Of a DNA stretch of 64,000 nucleotides, positions 37,177 through 49,020 are shown in pieces. Origin of the DNA: Hippophae tibetana (Eukaryota > Streptophyta > Magnoliopsida > Rosales > Elaeagnaceae); assembly GCA_037013495.1 (NCBI GenBank), contig CM072812.1, positions 36,166,501 to 36,230,500 on the forward strand. The letters run 5' to 3'. Made by a program: the position numbers and the translations under genes. Below the pieces are notes generated by a model. That model saw only the letters and a list, made by a program, of their open reading frames with translations, was not told the DNA's origin and searched no databases. How positions within the stretch are numbered: position 1 is the stretch's first letter; every line of letters begins with the position of its first letter.

Positions 37177-40160
37177 TGGTCTTCCCTCCTTATCAATAAA
37201 GTAAATATAATTATTGTGTTTGTAACGTTGAAGCAGCGAAGAAAATGTCAATAAATCCCATATACATTACATATATCCTAAAAAAATGGAATGCTGTTGA
37301 ATTTGCATAGCTCTTAAACCAGTGGGTGTTTTCCAACTTCTAGGTGGTTTTGGGTTATATGCATGAACGCATAGGTAAAATTCACACTAGATTTGACCCA
37401 AAAACAAAATTATTAGTTCACACTAGTTGATTTCCACGTTAAGTATCTTCTCAGATTACCATTTATTTGAAAATAAATATTAAAAAAGCAAAGTTGTCCA
37501 ATTGTCTCAGATGTGTATATATATATATATATATGCTACCTATATATTCCCTAGGTTATAGGCTTATAGTTAGGGAGGTCAAAATTAAGGATAGTATCCG
37601 AAGCAAAGATATAACTAGCAAGCTGAATCTTCTTTTGTGGTTCAAAGAGAGGAAACATAACGTGTTTGGTAGTTAGATCACGCCGCTTAATTTGTTAGTT
37701 TTAGAGAAACAAAGAATGTTGGTAGCTAGCTTGTATTAAGATCAAGTATGGGATTAAGTGCCTGAATTCAAGTATATATGTTAAATGGAATAATGGCAAA
37801 TATGAGCGTGATTATTATATTAGTGTTCAAACATTTATTTAAAAAATAAAACAAACGTAATTAAATTTATATAAAAGTATTCAAGTTTTATGAAAATAAT
37901 ACATCAATTAACATTGTTTTTCGAGATGGCATAAAAGAGGGGAAAAATATTAAAGCTACGTGAATGTAATTATAATAGTAATTAGAATTTTTTTTTTTTG
38001 TTATTAATTCCTTGATAGTAAATAAATTTATTCTATAAATGAAATGACATAAATGAATTTATTAGTACATACGTTGTAATAAGAGAGATCAAAATCCTTA
38101 TTTTATCTTTAAAAATAATAAAAATCATATAATAATAGTAAAAAAATTATAGTACTCATTACTTATAATTCAATGTTATTAGATATTATTTTTATGGTTA
38201 TAAATTTCAAAAATATTATTTTACGTGATTTTTCATATTCTTAATTAAATAGTAATTTAATATTATTGAAATATTTAATTTAAAATAAAAATAGAATAAA
38301 AATTATTAATAATAAACTACCGAAAAAATGGACTCATATTATCATTATTTTTATTATAGGGTCTACCATTTGATCAAAATTTAAATGAATATATGTCTAA
38401 TTCAATTCTAACGATTAAAATTATCGGATTATCAAACTTAAATTATTTGAAAAATTATATAATTTAATTGAATATATGTCTAATTAATCTCAAACGATGA
38501 TTAAAGTGACTAATCGATGAACATTTCTCCAATGACTAATTAAATTTGATAAATATTTAATTAAAATTAAATCACAATTAATAAAAATTAAAGTAAAAAT
38601 CAAATAAAAGGAATTCATATATCATTTTTGCTAGTAACAGATTCACATAACCCTAAACAATTCGATCAAAAAGGTTGCTTGATCGCAAATTTCAACACTT
38701 ATATTGAATTTTAATATTAGGTGCGATATGTGGTTCTTCGGTGTACCAGTTTTTTGGTACATAAAAAAAAGTGTAAATTAAAATTATTTATTATTTTTAA
38801 AATATATCAATCAAATTAATTATAATTATTGAATATTTAAAAAAAATTAATTAATTTTGTATTTTATTTATATAGAGGACTCGTTTCTATCACTTTTTTT
38901 TATTTAGCCTCCTCGGTGCACTCTTCCTTGTGTTAATTAATTTATACCTTTACATCAACTTTATCCAAAATTATCTAAATATTTTTTCTTCGATAACGTA
39001 TCTATCTATCTATCTATATAGAAAGAGAGTATTAGTTGAAGGCATATTTTTATATTTATTTATAAAAAATACTATGAATTAAGTGCCCATAGTTTATCCA
39101 CGTTCAAAACTTGCTTTAGGTGTAATTTTTATTTTATTTTTATAAGACGAGAATCGGTGGGTTTCATATTTATTTAATACTTTGTATTTGATAATTTTAT
39201 ATATTAAAAAAATTTCAAATGATATTTACTAAATCTACTTTTGTTAAAACAAATAATTGGTACAAAATATTTTTTTTTTCTTTCTTTTTTTGTTGCATAT
39301 GGATGTATCTAACTATTTTTAACTATTTTATTTTTATTTCTTTATGCTAGTTTTTCATTTTTATTAAATAAAAAAAATTACTATTATTTTTTATTATTTT
39401 TATACTTTTATTAGAGAAATTCTGTAATATCTTTCTTTACTTGTTTTAACATTTTTATTTTGAATAATATATTTTTATAATTAACTCGATAATAGGTTAA
39501 ATTTATAAAAAAAAAATTTATTAAATGTGATGAGAATCAATCGTTAAAGATTAAAAATAAAAGTGTTCATTTATTTATTTACATAAAGTAAATAGAATGG
39601 TAATACATTCTATTTATTTTGCCATATTTGTAAATTATTTTTATTCTTTTCCTTTTACCTGTATCTTTTGAATAAAATACTTTAACTAACCCAAAATTAT
39701 ATTAAAAAAAATTATAGTTGCCATGAACTCTTTAATTTTTGAAAATAAAGGATGTATTTATCATACCAAAGTCTTCTGTATGGGTAAAGACGATAGATAT
39801 ATAAATGAGTTTATATGAGAGAGAGAGATAGTATTCTAAAATTGCAGGATTGATTAAAAAAAGATATATGGATAAATCAAGCTATTAGAGCAAGATACTC
39901 TCATTTTTAATAAGATTCTGACTACAAGCGTATAAGTATCTTTATGGGTAAAGATTCTAACGATTATAAGAAATTTAATTATTTTTTGAACTCAAATAGA
40001 TTAATAGGACTTAAACGTGGGTAAATATACCAATTTAAATAATCTTTTAGCAAGCTCTATATTAATTTGGTAAAACGAGATGCACAAACATAGATTAAGA
40101 AAATAACACAATAAAAATAAAAAAATAACATGCCAAATTCAACACACAACTAAAACATTT
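37177..40160. other. AT-rich DNA with simple repeats, no gene seen
   Basis: It contains a TA microsatellite (about 37514-37534) and a TCTA tetranucleotide run (39000-39018), with a GA run near 39818-39829. Short plus-strand frames such as 37467-37676 cross the TA run and do not look coding. Confidence 0.55.
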
Positions 40161-40164
40161 ATAT

Positions 40165-40880
40165 TGTGTTTGGTTGGAGGGAATGGAAAGGAATGAGAAC
40201 CCAAAACTCAAAACCTTAAATCCTAAATCCTAAAACCCTAAATCCCAAATTCCAAAACATTAAACCTCAAATCCCTAAACCCTAAAACCTAAATCCCAAA
40301 ACCCTATACCCCAAATCCCAAAACCCAAAACCCCAAATCCCAAATCCCTAAACCTAAACCCTAAACCTTAAACCCTAAATCCTAAATCCCAAAACCCAAA
40401 ACCCTAAACCCTAAACACCAAATCCTAAATCCTAAAACCCTAAACACTATTTAAAAAATAATAATTTTAACCCTAAACCTTAACCTAAAAATATAACCCT
40501 AAACTCTAAACCCAAAATCCTTAAATCACAAATCACAAATCCCAAACCTCAAAACCCTAAACCCTATTTAGAAAAATAATAATTTTAATAATATATTTTC
40601 TTTTTAAGTAATAATTATTTAGAAAAATAATGATTTCAATAATGTATTTTGTTTGATAAAAAAATAATTAAATGATATTATTTAAACTTGACTGAATATG
40701 GGGTATTAAGATAATTTACGGTTTTTTCCATTCTATTCTAGTGGCAAACCAAACACTTTAATATTGATAACTTCTTTAATTCCAGTGGTCAAACCAAACA
40801 ATATTATTTCATTTTCTTTCCTTTTCATTTCATTCTCATTCTCATTCTGATTCCATTCTATGAACCAAACGTCATCTTAG
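40165..40880. mobile_element. Candidate non-autonomous DNA element carrying a telomere-like block
   Basis: The left end reads GTGTTTGGTTGGAGGGAATG and the inverse of the right end reads GACGTTTGGTTCATAGAATG, so both ends share GTTTGGTT followed by a GAATGGA/GAATGAG phrase. Two further inverse copies of GTTTGGTT occur just inside the right end (near 40748 and 40795). This layout of terminal plus subterminal repeats fits a MITE-like element. No exact target duplication was identified, so the superfamily is open. Confidence 0.5.
40200..40565. repeat. Degenerate telomere-like (CCCTAAA) repeat block
   Basis: About 360 bp consist of variants of the plant telomere unit: AAACCCTAAACC, AAATCCTAAATCCC, AAACCCCAAATCCC and AAACCTAAACCCTAAACC. 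Perfect runs are short (two to three units), with many CCCAAAT-type variants, so it is an interstitial, decayed or template-slippage-derived array, not a chromosome end. A short unrelated stretch (40448-40470, ATTTAAAAAATAATAATTTT) interrupts it, and a similar stretch follows it at 40566. Confidence 0.88.
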
Positions 40881-43404
40881 TAGATACAAAAACAACAATC
40901 TGTAGTAAACATATTAGTAACGATATGCCTCACATACTTATATCCAGACTAGCAACATGCATACACGATAATCAACACATAGTATGCAATACATGCATAC
41001 ATATCGAAAAGCTAAAAGGATTTTCAATCACTTCAAAACTTCATATGTGGGAACATATTTGATAAATGATGATTGTACTCTCATATCATATAAATAAATA
41101 TACATAGCAAACCATAAGAAGAGTCTAACACTTGGTATACTTCTAAGATAAAAAGATACAGACTTCTTGGAGACTCCTATCAAACTTGTAAGCACATAAA
41201 AGGCAGATTATACTAATACATAATCTGATCATCCATGACTACAAAGAAAATGTTAAGACCTGATACATAATCAGGTTAAGGAGATACTAACTCTTTATAG
41301 ACCAACACAAACTTGCAAAAAATAAAAATATAAATGCATGACATATAATCACAGCTATAGTGTGAACAAATATAGATAGATATTATAATAAAATAGTAGA
41401 AATAGAATTTAGTAAATAGAAAGCAGGTGATAAATATTAAAAGTTTTTAATTAGAGTTTAAACTTCAGTATGTAAAGACATATATTATTTAAACTCTGAT
41501 TATCCAGCCAAAGATTTGAGCATGCATAGCACTGGATATAACGAAGTAACCCACATAGAACCCCTACCTATGTGGTAACATCCTTGGGTTGCTTATAACA
41601 ACCACTCGACATCAAATAAATCCACTAAGCATAAAACAGTTACAATCTTGACAAAAATAAAACCCAATTTCAACTAAAACCTCTGTTCGAACTGCCTATT
41701 ATTGTCCTTACTTACTGCTTTCATAACAACCAATTTCGACATATAAACTCGATTCTCTTCCAAAGCCAACACCACCTAAAGTGGTGTGATTAGTAAATGA
41801 AGACCAATAATGGATAAAGTGTATAAGAAAACATCACACGAAGGCAATCATGAGCCGACACACTACTCACAGTCACATATGCTCCCCATATAAGAAAAAG
41901 ATGCATGAGGGAAACTACTAGTCGATGCATGGCTCAACACATAAAATCTACTTGCAAATACCGCCTTGAGTACTCATTACTCGCAACACGATTTTTCTCA
42001 CATAGTCACGAATCACTAATACTGAACAACACTCAACCTAACATGCATACTGCGACAATCAATCATGTTGTGTGTGTAAACATGTACATATACAAACAGT
42101 ATCTAACTATGTGTGTGTATTATAGATCCATAATAACCAAACTTACACAAAAAAAACATTGAGTAAAAATAAACAAACACCATGTTTTGTATATCAGAAG
42201 CCAACACACACATACAGAATACAAGAGGATGTGTCTCTCCATGTGTGCTTGATAAACATGTATGTAAGGCTATAATCAATAATTTGATAGAAAAAAATAA
42301 AAAAATCCAATATAAAAAGTATTTTCAATACTAAGAGATATGATTGACTAACTCATCTTTCAAAATTTAATATTGGTTTATTAAAACCATATACTCCATA
42401 AATAAGTCTAGTTTTGTTATATATAGAATTGAAATAAAAAATGATTTTATTTAAATAAATTAATATTTTAATGATTGATATTAAAATTTGAAAAACTAAT
42501 TTTTAAAAATATAACATAAATGAAAAAAACTACATATAAGTGACTAAAATTTATATTATTTTTAATGATAATAACCTATGCTATTAAAATACTTATTATA
42601 TGAGTCTTTTATTCTAGGTTATTTTTTATTTTTGTAAAGATCTATTAATTTAATTTTTTTTAATAGTGAGTTTTTTGTCTTTTGTAAGATTTATTGATCG
42701 TCACATACAAAATGTGTATAATGAAAGTATATGTATCACAACAAGTAATTTAATGATAAAAAAAGGTCATTCATACGAAAATTATTTTATTAAAAACTAA
42801 TTTTTAAAACTAAAAAACTAAAAATCAAATTTTTTATGTGCTTTTATATGTTAAGAAAGCAAAATTAAAATAATTAAAAGTAAATAGTAATAATTAATTA
42901 AATTAAATTTAGTAACTAAAAAGATATATGAGAAAATATCTAAGAATATTTAATCCCCTAATTTCTAAACATGTGAATCGCTAAAATCTCCCAAATATAA
43001 TTATCATTTAATTGCATGATCAATTGAATCTAACCTAACATGTATTACTCTCTCAAGTAAACTACACATCATATAGTAATTAATTTAATCACACTCTTAT
43101 GACAATTAAATTACATATTACTCATCAAGTTCGTTAATTATAGATAACATACATAAGAATCATATATGTAGTCTTAAAAACTATACATGTTATTTAATCA
43201 AGACAAACAATTAAATAATTCTCTCAAATCTATTTAATTACCTCCTATAGATAAATTGTTGGTCAAACAATTAATAGCATAAAAATTATATTAAATAATA
43301 TAATTAAATTATAATTATAATTGGGATAAAATATTAGATCATCACATGGTAAAAATTAGATTCATAAGATCCCTAAATTAATAAATTAACTACAAGCAAA
43401 ATTG
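40881..43404. other. Unassigned DNA, no gene seen
   Basis: The base composition of 41500-42250 is slightly less AT-rich and repeat-like (many CACATA/CATGCAT phrases), but no frame or family is recognisable. An 85-codon frame at 41905-42162 shows no resemblance to known proteins. Confidence 0.5.
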
Positions 43405-43770
43405 ATAGTGCTAGCCAATCAGAGTGTGACACGTGGAAGGGAAAATTCATTACCCAAATTAGAGCGCGACGCGTGGTAGGGGAGACCGGTTAAAGTCAAC
43501 GCTCAATAAGTCAGCACCACGCACCATAACTTGATTTTTGAAAACGAATAGTGTGGCACATAGGTGGAACGTATCGAGCAATCGGGTGGCAATATGTGGC
43601 AGAGTGGGTTGACTCATCTCTAAACTCGGATTGAATGTCGTGTTGACATGTGGCGCACGATTCGTCCTCCTTACACGTGGTGTAACGTGATTCGCTATCG
43701 TGACATTTACGTGGTTTACCTAGTTAGCTCATCTGCTTGCGTAGCATGCCATGTAATACCTTATGATTGG
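43405..43770. promoter_or_regulatory. GC-richer island with several G-box/ABRE-like motifs
   Basis: CACGTGG occurs at 43430-43436 and again near 43675, with related GACGCGTGG (about 43468), GTGTGGCACATAGG, TGACATGTGGCGC and TTACGTGG. The first two sit in a loose tandem pair starting CCAATCAGAG and CCAAATTAGAG. Such clusters occur in plant promoters and in some LTRs; no gene or LTR partner was found here. Confidence 0.45.
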
Positions 43771-45290
43771 TCTTGCGTTAAAAATTTATAAAAATTCCAA
43801 AAATTATATTTTCATTTTTACTAAAAAATTATATTTTAATATTTTTTGACATAAAAATATTATTTATTGAATAAAAAATAAATAAATAAATACACTAATA
43901 ACTCTATTTTTCTAGAATCATCACTCATCAAATTTGAATTTTTTTATTAATCGTGAAATTTTCACAGGAATTCAATATCAAGATCTTATTACTATGATAC
44001 CATATAGAAGTGTTATATACAAATTCTCTAAAAATAAAACTTAATATAGATAGATTTAATAAATTATTTATATTTTTTAACAATCAACTTAATCCACAAT
44101 AATCTAATAATTTTCCTCTATTTTCTAATAATTCATTAACGAAGAGAGAGATAAACACAAAACTTATCAGAAGTAATTAAACACAAGTGATTATGTAATA
44201 ATTTTATAAAAATAAATAATTTAACTAATATGGAGTATTGTACGGAAATAATGATAACTCACTGCTTAAATTTTATTTTAAAAAATTATAATAATTATTG
44301 AGAATCATACATTCTCTGACATCATACCATATGATCAAGTAAATTTACATTAAGTGAACAGAATTCAAACATGCAATTATTCTGTTTTTTTAATCAAAAA
44401 TGCTATTTGTAATAATTTATTATAGTGCCATATGATAATTATCTATTTATTAAGGGAAAAAAATGAATCCAACCACCTTGCTTTTTCTTTAATGTGTTAT
44501 TTCCCTATCAATTATTTCATTAGATTTTCATATAAATTTTAATAACTTAAATAGTGACAAGTAATATTGACTATTAGGATACGAAAAAATGCCATGTATC
44601 GACTATGGGTTGACAATTTAGCAACGATGGTTATGGTAATAATATAAATTTTACATACGATATTTAATATTAAAATATTAATCACAAAAAAATAAAAATT
44701 ATATTATTTATAAATATTATATAAATCTTTTTTAATCAATAAGATATAATTTTTCATACACTAATATTTATTCTAAAAATATGAATGATTTGATTAAATA
44801 ATTTATATTTTTAATCTATTTTTATTATATTATAATTTAATTTAACAATATCTATATTTTTTAGAGAGATCTATTATTTTTTTTCTTAGCCTATTAATTA
44901 ATTTAAACTCTGATAACATATAAATTTTATATAATATATAAATAATATGAAATATATAATTTTAAAATATTAATATAAAAAATATAATTTTTATATTATG
45001 TATAAATATTATATAAATATATTTTTTAATTAATATTAAATATACATTTTACATATTAAATAATAAAACTCATTCTTTCCGATGTTATTCAAACTTCCAG
45101 TCATAATAACTATGTTTCTTTACAAAATGTATATATCAGTCCATTTTTTATATCCCTAAAACCAGCTGGCGTCTTCTACTTTATCAATATTAATATCTCA
45201 CAAAAACAATAATTAGTATTGTATCACTGTCAACCATCAACGAGCGATTTGATATAGGATTGGGCTAGATTACATTTGCTTATTTCATAT
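43771..45290. other. AT-rich DNA, no gene; possible LTR relic
   Basis: At 43995-44003 the minus strand reads TGGTATCAT, close to the TGGTATCAGAGC primer-binding site of many copia elements, and eight bases away a TGTTATAT start (44011) would be an LTR end in the same orientation. No matching second LTR was found. The remainder is AT-rich and featureless. Confidence 0.3.
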
Positions 45291-46157
45291 ATAATTATTA
45301 AGAGTCATCAAAATATCCGAAAAATTTTAAAAATTTAAAAAATCCTATCAAATTTGAAAAAATTAAGTGATTTCAATCCGAAATTGGATCGAATTCAAAT
45401 TGAATTTTATTAATTCGTTCATATTCGAATTGAAAATATTCAGATCCAAATAATCCAATTTGATATGATATATTTAATATATTATTTTAAATATATATAT
45501 AATAATATAATAATAATTAATAATATATTATAATTAAATCTAATATAAAATCAAAATTTCATACTCAGTCGAACGAAGAGGCTCGAAAATCCTAATCTCA
45601 GTTATCTCTGAAACCTCATCTTTCTATGTCTCTCATACTCGACTCCATCTGTGCATAGAAATTAAAAGAAAGAATGTTTGATTTCCTTTGCATATTCGAT
45701 TCTGTTTTTGATTATTCTAAAATTAATCATGATCATCTTTTGAGATTGATGTTTTATGAATTCTATAAAACTCACGGATTTTATTTTAATCTCTTATAGA
45801 TTGTTACTCTTTATTTGTCCCTATCTGATCATGTCAGATTCATATTTTTTCGGACTGATATTTTAAGTGGATTTAGATTAAATAATTTTTCGAATTTGAT
45901 CGGATTTGATTCGAATTGTTTTAAAATTGGTAGATTCGGATTAGCATGTATAACGTATTCAGATTGAATAATTTTCGTATTGAATAATTTTTAGACTAGT
46001 TTCAAATTGCCTTAAAATTGGTGGATTCAGATTTATTTGAATTAGTATATACAACGGATCAGATTCGAATTTATTTGGATTAATATGTACAGCGGATCAG
46101 ATTCAAATTAACTTAAAATTTACAATTTCAAAACAATCTTTCAACCCTAATAATTAT
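45291..46157. mobile_element. Non-autonomous hAT-type element with 8-bp target duplication
   Basis: An exact 8-bp duplication ATAATTAT (45291-45298 and 46150-46157) bounds an 851-bp element (45299-46149). It begins TAAGAGTCATCAAAATATCC and its inverse end begins TAGGGTTGAAAGATTG. These resemble decayed TAGGGGTGTCAAAA-type hAT termini. Inside, GGATCGGATTCGAATT-like phrases recur in inverse orientation towards the two ends (45370-45470 and 45890-46110). There is no transposase frame, so it would depend on a hAT transposase elsewhere. The short AT-rich duplication could be chance, which limits certainty. Confidence 0.62.
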
Positions 46158-46365
46158 ATTCCATAAAATATTATTATCAGAATTAGTTTTATGCCTAACA
46201 TAAGATTGGGTACGTGTACATTGAGAGGGCAAAGAAAATTAATTTCGACACTACGTTAACACATTGAAGTAATGAATGTTTGTCATAACTTTTGAATTTT
46301 GGGACACGAATGTCATCAAAAATAGTTTGATAAATTTTATTTTTCTATTAAGCATAGAATAAAAA

Positions 46366-46944
46366 TGGGATTCAATGCATCAATTATTTTTATATTATTA
46401 TTTTTATTTATATACAAATACTACATTCATTTTAGTTTATATACTGCTATTTTTCATTTATTTTCATCCTTTCACAAAATATAACATTGATTTTATTCTC
46501 TAAAATTTCAAAAAATTTAAACATCAATTTTTTATTAAATCTAAGCAAAAATTAAATTTTTGTTATTTATTTTCTTACATCAATATGTTAGCCATATTTT
46601 ACAAGTCACATGTAAGAAAATAAATAAATAAAGTTTAATTTCGTTAGATTTAATAAAAAAAATTGATGTTTAAACGGATTAAATTGTGATTTTGATACTT
46701 TAACGACTAAAAATGATGTAATATTTGTATATGGATGAAAATAAATAAAGACTATATTTTAAGCACTAAAATGAATATAAATATATAAGAATGAAAATAG
46801 ATGGAGAATAATAATACAAATATAATATATATAATAACAAAAATAGATGGAAAATAATAATACAAAGACCAAAATATTTATATATAAATAAAAATTGACT
46901 AGGAATGATACTGCAAGGTTGTTGCATTCAATCCTATATTAAAA
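46366..46944. mobile_element. Fold-back (long inverted repeat) element
   Basis: Two arms of roughly 220 and 330 bp are inverse copies. Matching phrases are GGGATTCAATGCATC against GGATTGAATGCAAC at the outer ends, CATTTATTTTCATCC against ATTTATTTTCATCC, TTTAAACATCAATTTTTT in both, and a perfect inner stem TTATTTATTTTCTTACAT (46564-46581) against its inverse (46610-46627). The loop is about 28 bases. No target duplication was found. It carries no frame. Confidence 0.7.
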
Positions 46945-47239
46945 GTCCAACTTTTATCATAAATATAAGACATGAATAACCCACACTTTATCTCAAATCC
47001 AACCCTACATACATGTTTGATTATAATGTGATTTCAAGTAGTGATAGAATTTTATAAATGGATACTTAAAATCATGGTCATCTAACAAAAAAAATGATGA
47101 TTTTTTTTTAAATAATTGTAACTCATTAAACGTGGAGTAAGAATGATTAGTAAAAGATTAATAAAAATTGAACATATATTAATATTATATATATAATTAC
47201 ATAGTAAAATAAATAATTTTTTAATATTTCAAGAATAAG

Positions 47240-48430
47240 AATAATTGAAAAAGAGGAGAATTGTATTCAAATCTACATCATATACTTTATTGATAAATTA
47301 ATGAATTCTTTGTACACAGTGTAAGACTTTCTATAGGAGTATTAATTACAACAACCTTTAACAATCCTATATGGTAAGTGAATAGTTAGTTACATGTAAC
47401 TAGGATCTTTAAAGTGCATCATTGCGGTCCTCTCGAAGCCACTCCATCATCTTTGCTTAACCTCTTACCACATGTCATGGATGTGTCATAGTACATTTAT
47501 CTAGAAACTCTTTGACATATTTTTGTTGATTGAGGTGGAGCACATCACTACCAAAAATGACCTCAAATATAAGAAAATAGTTAAGAATTCTCAAATCTTT
47601 GAAGGCAAAGGTGGAATGAAGAGTAGAAATGATTGCATTAACAACACTAGGAGAGTTACATGTATAGATGATATCATCAGTATAAACTAGAAAACCATGT
47701 GACATTTTATAATGTCTTTTATGAAAATAAAGGTGTCTAACTTTGAAACAACAAAACCAAGGAAAGGGGAAAAGTACTAAGCTTAGAGAACCAAACCTTA
47801 GGGGTTTGTTTTAATCTATACAATGTTTTAATGAGCTTACAAACCAACATTTCACATTGTCTAAAACCAAGGAGTTATACCATATAAACATCCTTATTCT
47901 GGTTTTCATTTAAAAAGGCATTATTGATGTCAATTTGTCAAAGTTCCCAACCATTAGAAAAAGGCCAATGTAAGAATTATTCTAATAATGGTGTGTTTGA
48001 TCACAAGGGAAAATTTCTCAATGAAATTAACTCTAATAATCATTAGAAACTCCTTGACAACTAAATAAGCCTTATATTTGTCCATAGTTCTGTCAACTTT
48101 AAGATTTACATGAAAAATCCAATTACAACTTGTATCTGTTTTACTAGGAGGAAATTTCACCAATTCTTAAGTTTCATTTTGTAACAAGGCATTAATCTCA
48201 ACTTGCATAGCTTTAATATTCCACTCTAGTACTTACAAAACATCCTTACAAGACTTAGACTCAAGTAAGATTATAAGCCCATGAATAGTGAAGACTTTAA
48301 GTCTAATGATATCTGGCTTAGCTTTGGTAAAATAGGATGAGAGTTCATAGGAATGGAAATTGAAGCAGTGTCAATAGTGAGGTTCAAGTTATTGGTAGAA
48401 AAGGCAAAATATTACACTCATAAAGTATAA
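47240..48430 (-). mobile_element. Ty1/copia reverse-transcriptase relic
   Basis: This is a fossil copia pol fragment on the minus strand. The N-terminal RT part (about 47954-48163) reads CNWIFHVNLKVDRTMDKYKA. The C-terminal part (about 47475-47705) has the YTDDIIYTCNSP active-site motif, then FAFKDLRILNYFLIFEV and LNQQKYVKEFLDKCTM. The pattern is closest to Retrofit/Ale-type elements, a tentative placement. It is heavily broken and no LTR, gag or integrase is recognisable. Confidence 0.82.
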
Positions 48431-48450
48431 AATATTACACTCATAAAGTA
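48400..48450. repeat. Short tandem duplication
   Basis: The phrase AAAATATTACACTCATAAAG followed by TAT is repeated twice in a row with a 23-bp period. It is a local slippage product next to the copia relic. Confidence 0.85.
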
Positions 48451-48679
48451 TAGACTCTGGTAAGGCTCTACCCGATTTGTTCTTCATTCATTTTTCTTCT
48501 GAGTATTAGGTCTAGAAAATAGTGTGTTATTTGTCAGACGTAGAACATTAAAAATGTTTCACTCTCATATTTCTCAAACATTAGGTTAAGTGTAAAAAAT
48601 ATGAGGTTGAATGAGGATTTGTTAAAAGTCAAAATACATGGTTGGTTAATGAAAAGCCATATCATTTTGAGGATTTCTC

Positions 48680-49020
48680 TCAGTGTTGATTTGTTGTGTG
48701 TTGCCTGGTAGTTGCAAGAGTGCAAAAATTCCTATAGAAAAGAAGCATAAGTGGTTGTGTATTATGTGTCGGCTGGTAGTTTTAAGGATGCAACAACTCC
48801 CATAGGTAAGGGATATATGTGGTTGTCCGTGTGTTAGTTGGTAGTTGCAAGGATGCAACAATTCCTCTAAGTGAGGAGGTTATGCGATAATGTGCCATGT
48901 GTTGATTGGATGTTACGAGGTTGCAATAATGAGGAGCCTATGTGCTTATGTGCCGCGTGTTGGTTAGATGTTGTAGAGTCACAACGAGTTTGCATATTAG
49001 GAGGTTGAGCCATCAGTAAT
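48680..49020. repeat. Minisatellite of five ~65-bp units
   Basis: Units start near 48695, 48762, 48829, 48892 and 48953, with the theme TGTGTTGGCTGGTAGTTGCA, then AGGATGCAACAATTCC and a TAAGG...TATGTGGTTGTG tail. The last two units are more diverged. Overlapping short frames here (48534-48861) reflect the repeat and are not called as genes. Confidence 0.8.

Noticed and set aside
40200-40565. A chromosome end or functional telomere.
   Set aside because: The repeats are heavily mutated, short and enclosed by ordinary DNA on both sides, so this is interstitial.
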